From contig WARS01000645.1 in assembly GCA_008933995.1 (NCBI GenBank), positions 1,798,001 through 1,862,000 on the forward strand: a stretch of DNA of 64,000 nt. Reading direction: 5' to 3'. Origin of the DNA: Datnioides undecimradiatus. Taxonomy: Eukaryota > Chordata > Actinopteri > Lobotiformes > Datnioididae. Positions 59,920 through 64,000 of the stretch are shown piece by piece (the stretch's first letter is position 1; the number at the start of each line of letters is the position of its first letter). The position numbers and the translations under genes are program-made. The notes beneath the pieces were generated by a model that was not told the origin of the DNA, searched no databases, and saw nothing but the letters and a program-made list of their open reading frames with translations.

Positions 59920-61555
59920 GTAAGCTCCCGCAACAGCTATTACCACACCTGTCTGCTTTTACTTACTTTAATATCGCCTCAGTATGGTGTTAGTTGTCTT
60001 ACATTAACGTCAGTTTATGCTTTCTCGCTAATCTGAAGCTAGCTAGCTTTGGCAGTTGGAGCGCATTCCAGCAGGGACCGAGACTCAAGCTGCCAGAACA
60101 CAAAATACGACATCAGGGAATACGTTTAAGCACTGGTCAACAACATGTTTTTCAAATTGTCTTGACAATACGTAGTTAAATGTGAACGATGTTGTGGAAA
60201 AAGTGTGGTGGCGGTTTACACCCAAGTTAGTGGCTCCAGAGATGCAGCAAGTAGAAGCCCAGCCCAGACACAAGCGATACGGGCCAGTCGCATCATCTGT
60301 TTGTCATGCAGCGCCACAGCAATGATTTATGCATTTCTGGTCTGTGTAAAGCTAAAGGCAAACAAGTAGTAGTCTGAGATGCGACCGGTGACTGTGGAGC
60401 CAGAGGATGAGGTTTGACAGTTGTAGGTGTGCTTGTTGTTTTCGTTTGGCTGCACCGGCTGGGCGGAGGGAGCAGCGCTGAGCTAAATGGTACAGCAGAC
60501 AAGGCTTTTCCTGTTACCTGGGTACTGCTTGGGATTAGACTGAAACATAGACCTTTAACTCTTCGTTTACACAAACTGTCACGTACAAAACATGCAGGGA
60601 GATAGAAGAAAAGAAGAAAATGAAGAAAGTCATTCTCACTGTCATCAAAATAAAGCATGCTTTTGTTGGATAGTTATCTGTCAAGATGTCAGCCACATCT
60701 TGCAGTTCAGTTCCCACTACACTGTGGTGGTTGCTCTGACTTTTATACCCAATGGCCACATTAACCTACCAGGAAACACTGGTAGCCACAGTGCAGTAGA
60801 TGTGAGTCAGGGATCTGTCTGTCTGTCTGTCTGTCTGTGCGTACTCTGTCAATGTTACTATATGCTAAATCAGTGGCGTGCACTTAAGTATAGGGCATGG
60901 TATGTTGGAAACACACCCTTCACTGTATGAAACATAATGTCTGTGCTGACCTAGTTGCACTCAGAATGAATCATCCACTTTATGAGCAAAATGGGCACAC
61001 AACCAGACTGCTGCCCAACACCTACAGAGATCAGCAGCTGATCTTTCAGAGAAAGGATTGTCTGATTTGTCTTTTGTGTCTGAGGTGGAAAATCAGCATC
61101 ATTTCATTTCACAAGTGGCCATAAAATCAAATGCCTTTGCCTACTCACCAGGGTAGAGACGTCACACATGACACAAGGTCGCCTGGACATCACATTTATT
61201 ACATAGGTGATAATAAATTGCTTGGGTATTAAACAGTGGGTTGTGACATACAGTAGGAGGTGTTGCAGGCTAGAGAGCATCATTATATCAGGGTTTAATG
61301 TTTGGAGGCCTGAGTCACAGCAGCTTTCACAGAGATACTGTTGTAGTTACAGTGGGTGGAATACAATGGCTATAAAAAGTACTCCACTGCCTTGAATATT
61401 TCATGTTATTGTGTTTGACAAAGCTAAATCAGTGTCCTCCCAGTTAGATTTTTTTTACAGGGAAATGATCAACAGATCACAGCTTCTAAACAGTGACAGA
61501 AACAGTCATATGTCCTATATTTTGAATAATTCATAGATGTTTCCGTTGGTTTTAG
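59920..61555 (+). other. clip1 intron 1
   Basis: Holds a (CTGT)n run at 60814-60838 and a fragment near 61360-61440 (GGCTATAAAAAGTACTCCACTGCC, TTTCATGTTATTGTGTTTGAC) of a dispersed fish repeat. ORFs at 60293-60658 and 60592-60930 lack any family signature. Confidence 0.5.
60814..60838. repeat. (TCTG)n microsatellite
   Basis: Six tandem CTGT/TCTG units. Confidence 0.9.
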
Positions 61556-61639
61556 AGCTCCCGTCCATCACATTGGGACTTTGTGGGTTGGTGGGGAAGG
61601 CCTCGTCCCCACCTGGATCAGGCCAGGACCCCCATACCC

Positions 61640-64000
61640 ATGGAAAAACAAGCAACCATGACTACACCAGGCAAGGTCAGCGGGCTCAAACCCCCGAGTA
61701 AAATAGTCCGTCCATCTGGGGTGCCCTCAAAGACGTCCCCATCTTCTGGTGAGAAATGATTTAAATAATATACTAAATAATATATTGGAAGAAGTGTATG
61801 TGAAGGATATTTTTGTATTTTAGACTTCATGATGTTAGAATGTAATTATTGATGCTGGTTGATCTGCTCATATCAGTACCAGCAATTGACGAATCAGAGG
61901 TAATTAAAGGAAAGGTCATATTTAATAGTCAATACTACAGTATGTTTGCTGTGAGTTGCCATTTAGGTTGCTCTAAACCACAGCAGGGTGTAAATCTGAT
62001 TACAAAGTCTGTCTTTTAATCAGCAAGCAACTGCTCTGTTGGTGCACATCACTGAGACATAGACCTAAATCTCCAACTTCCCTGTGAGGGGGCAAGAAAA
62101 AAGCATTTCTTTAGAAAATGTTGTTTTTTTTAGTTGTTTTTTTTGTTTGTTTTTTAATAGAGAAATCCCTGATCACACTTTAAAACAAATAAAACAATTA
62201 TTTTTGATTATCATAGTTCACCATTATTTATGTGCAGAAACACAATACTGCTGTGGTGAAAGAGAGGCCACGTTGTTTATTGTATACTTTCCCTCTGATC
62301 TCAAATAAAAATGTTGCTTATTTAAAACTTTTCGTTTTTCATACTCATCCAACAGCCTTCATACAGCTTTTTTGTCTGAATGAGTCTGTTTAGACCAGAT
62401 GAGCAACTCATAATGAAAAAATAATTAGTTGAACTTAAACCTGTGATATTTGTATAGTATTCTGCTGAAATGCATTATATATATACTGGTTTGTATTTGA
62501 CTTGAAGTCACAGCCAAACATGGATATTCTGCTACAATACTAACACAATGATAATATAAAAACTAAACAATTTTTCTAAAGATAGGTAAAGTGATCATCA
62601 GATACATAAATAAGTACAGTATAATAGTCTATTAAGTCAGAAAAAGAAGGTTTTAGCTGACTTTTTCAAGGAAAACACAGAAGTAGTGACATGTTGGGGA
62701 CCTTGGTAACCATGGCAATCTTAGCAGCAAACTTTTTTTCCAAGTAAGAAAACCTCTTTGTATGACTGTTGACGTGATGGTCAGGAGGAGTCAATCAAGG
62801 GTAATAAAATATGTGTGATTGCAGGCACTTCAAAGCCAGTTCCTCCTGAGAAATCCCCAGGCAGTGTGACCTCCCCAACGCAGGAGGGAAGTGTGGACTT
62901 TCAGATTGGAGACCGGGTCTGGGTTAATGGCAACAAACCTGGCTATGTGCAGTTCATTGGAGGTACACAGTTTGCACCGGGGCAGTGGGCAGGGATTGTA
63001 CTTGATGACCCCATCGGGAAAAACGACGGGTCTGTGGCAGGGGTTCGATACTTCCAGTGTGAGGATGGGAGGGGGATATTCACGCGGCCTTCAAAGCTTT
63101 CTAAGACTGCACTGCCAGAGAAGGAGGCAAATGGGAGGCAGGCCAGTCCAGCACCAGGGGCCTCTGCAGCAAGCGAGTCTGCACCCACTGGCACTACCTC
63201 AACTGGTAATAGTGAAAATGCCAAAAACATGGATGCTTTATAGTGTTGTTTGTTAGATCTCATATCAGAATATTAAAAAAAATGGATGGCTTGTTTCAGC
63301 TCAGCCCACCAGCATGAAGACAAGCGCTGCACTTAGCCGAATGCTCACGTCCAGCGAGTCAGTGTCGAACCTCTCAGACACCGAATCCATGAAGAAGATG
63401 AAGAGGGAGCTGAGACTGGGAGATCGTGTGTTGGTAAGGAGCTTGGTGTTTAAACCCAACACATGGCAGCAAATCACCTGTGTACTCAAATTATTATTCT
63501 GAGTTCTCCTCCTAAACCCCTTTTTATTTATGAGTTTTCCAATTGATTCTGATTCAGCACATAATCTTTACTGCGCAGGCTAAATATAAATAGCTTGTTT
63601 CAACTCAATGAATGCCACTGGTTCTTCACAATGGGCACATTCAAGTGTTTTGATCATTGGTGTAAATGAAGAAAACAAAGAAGATGGAAAAATCAGACTT
63701 ATTTAGGGTTTTTTGTGTGTGTGTAGGTTGGTGGTACGAAGGCAGGTGTGGTCAGGTTTCTGGGAGAGACAGATTTTGCCAAGGGAGACTGGTGTGGAGT
63801 GGAGCTAGATGAACCACTTGGCAAGAATGATGGAGCTGTGGCAGGAACCAGGTAAAGAGCCCTGACAAAGAACTAAAGAATAATGTCTGTCACAAGCTGT
63901 AAAGCTGTGGCAGCTGTAAAACACCTGTCAGTGGGTCTGCTGAGGTTTCAACCTGTTTTCCTCTCAGATACTTTCAGTGCATGCCCAGGTATGGCCTGTT
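61640..64000 (+). CDS. clip1: CAP-Gly domain-containing linker protein 1 (CLIP-170), 5' end; continues past right edge
   Basis: CLIP-170 tracks growing microtubule plus ends and recruits dynactin. Exons in the window: 61640-61748, 62825-63205, 63300-63433, 63727-63851 and 63968 to the edge. The acceptor before the start exon is at 61554-61555. The ATG at 61640 gives [20 protein letters not shown], close to the CLIP N-terminus. The first CAP-Gly (about 62-128) has [19 protein letters not shown] and GKNDG at 101-105. A Ser/Thr/Ala-rich linker follows, with SVSNLSD. The second (from about 200) has [34 protein letters not shown] (GKNDG at 240-244) and RYFQCM. The later coiled coil and zinc knuckles lie outside. 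CLIP2 has the same start, but the neighbours (HCAR, DENR, CCDC62, HIP1R) point to CLIP1. Confidence 0.92.
61749..62824 (+). other. clip1 intron 2
   Basis: AT-rich, with an X-box-like palindrome GGTAACCATGGCAATC at 62705-62720. No exon seen. Confidence 0.5.

Noticed and set aside
60293..60930. Pro/Thr-rich ORFs in clip1 intron 1 as a nested gene
   Set aside because: No splice, start context or family signature; overlapping frames on both strands.
1..64000. A novel multi-gene defence or mobile system, tRNA/rRNA genes, or viral insertions
   Set aside because: Every strong coding signal belongs to a known vertebrate gene; no RNA gene folds, integrase, transposase or viral frame was recognised.

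Overview
The window is nuclear DNA from a ray-finned fish, most likely a spiny-rayed teleost. It shows compact GT-AG introns, (CA)n microsatellites, several dispersed repeats of the kind common in teleost genomes, and a gene set that matches human 12q24.31. All gene models below were built by hand: I translated exons, chose splice sites that keep the frame, and compared the proteins with what I know of the vertebrate families. No alignment or transcript data were available. Species cannot be fixed from this sequence.

Layout, left to right: sbno1 (minus strand, 3' half runs off the left edge; 5' UTR exon near 6.7 kb), kmt5a (plus, 8.5-12.9 kb), a 7.6-kb gene-poor stretch full of repeats, rilpl1 (minus, 20.5-32.6 kb), hip1r (minus, 35.0-45.5 kb, 33 coding exons), ccdc62 (minus, 46.3-52.7 kb, 13 coding exons), denr (plus, 54.9-57.2 kb), a single-exon hydroxycarboxylic-acid-type GPCR (plus, 58.0-59.0 kb), and clip1 (plus, first coding exon at 61.6 kb, runs off the right edge within the second CAP-Gly domain). 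sbno1/kmt5a and ccdc62/denr are divergent pairs. rilpl1, hip1r and ccdc62 are in tandem.

The genes are not an operon or one pathway. They cover chromatin and transcription (sbno1, kmt5a, ccdc62), endocytosis and the actin/clathrin interface (hip1r), Rab effector and ciliary trafficking (rilpl1), translation re-initiation (denr), metabolite sensing (hcar) and microtubule plus-end tracking (clip1).

The most interesting departures from the usual family architecture are: (i) hip1r has gained a C-terminal tail of about 200 residues with eleven tandem Tyr-Thr hexapeptides; (ii) hip1r carries a tandem duplication of a two-exon coiled-coil cassette; (iii) rilpl1 has an apparent alternative last exon, in frame and with good splice signals, encoding a hydrophobic tail ending in a PDZ-ligand-like Ser-Leu-Val; (iv) rilpl1 has two extra internal exons; (v) the kmt5a N-terminus is unusually Cys-rich while the PIP degron and SET core are kept. 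No RNA genes, CRISPR arrays, viral genes or toxin genes were recognised.
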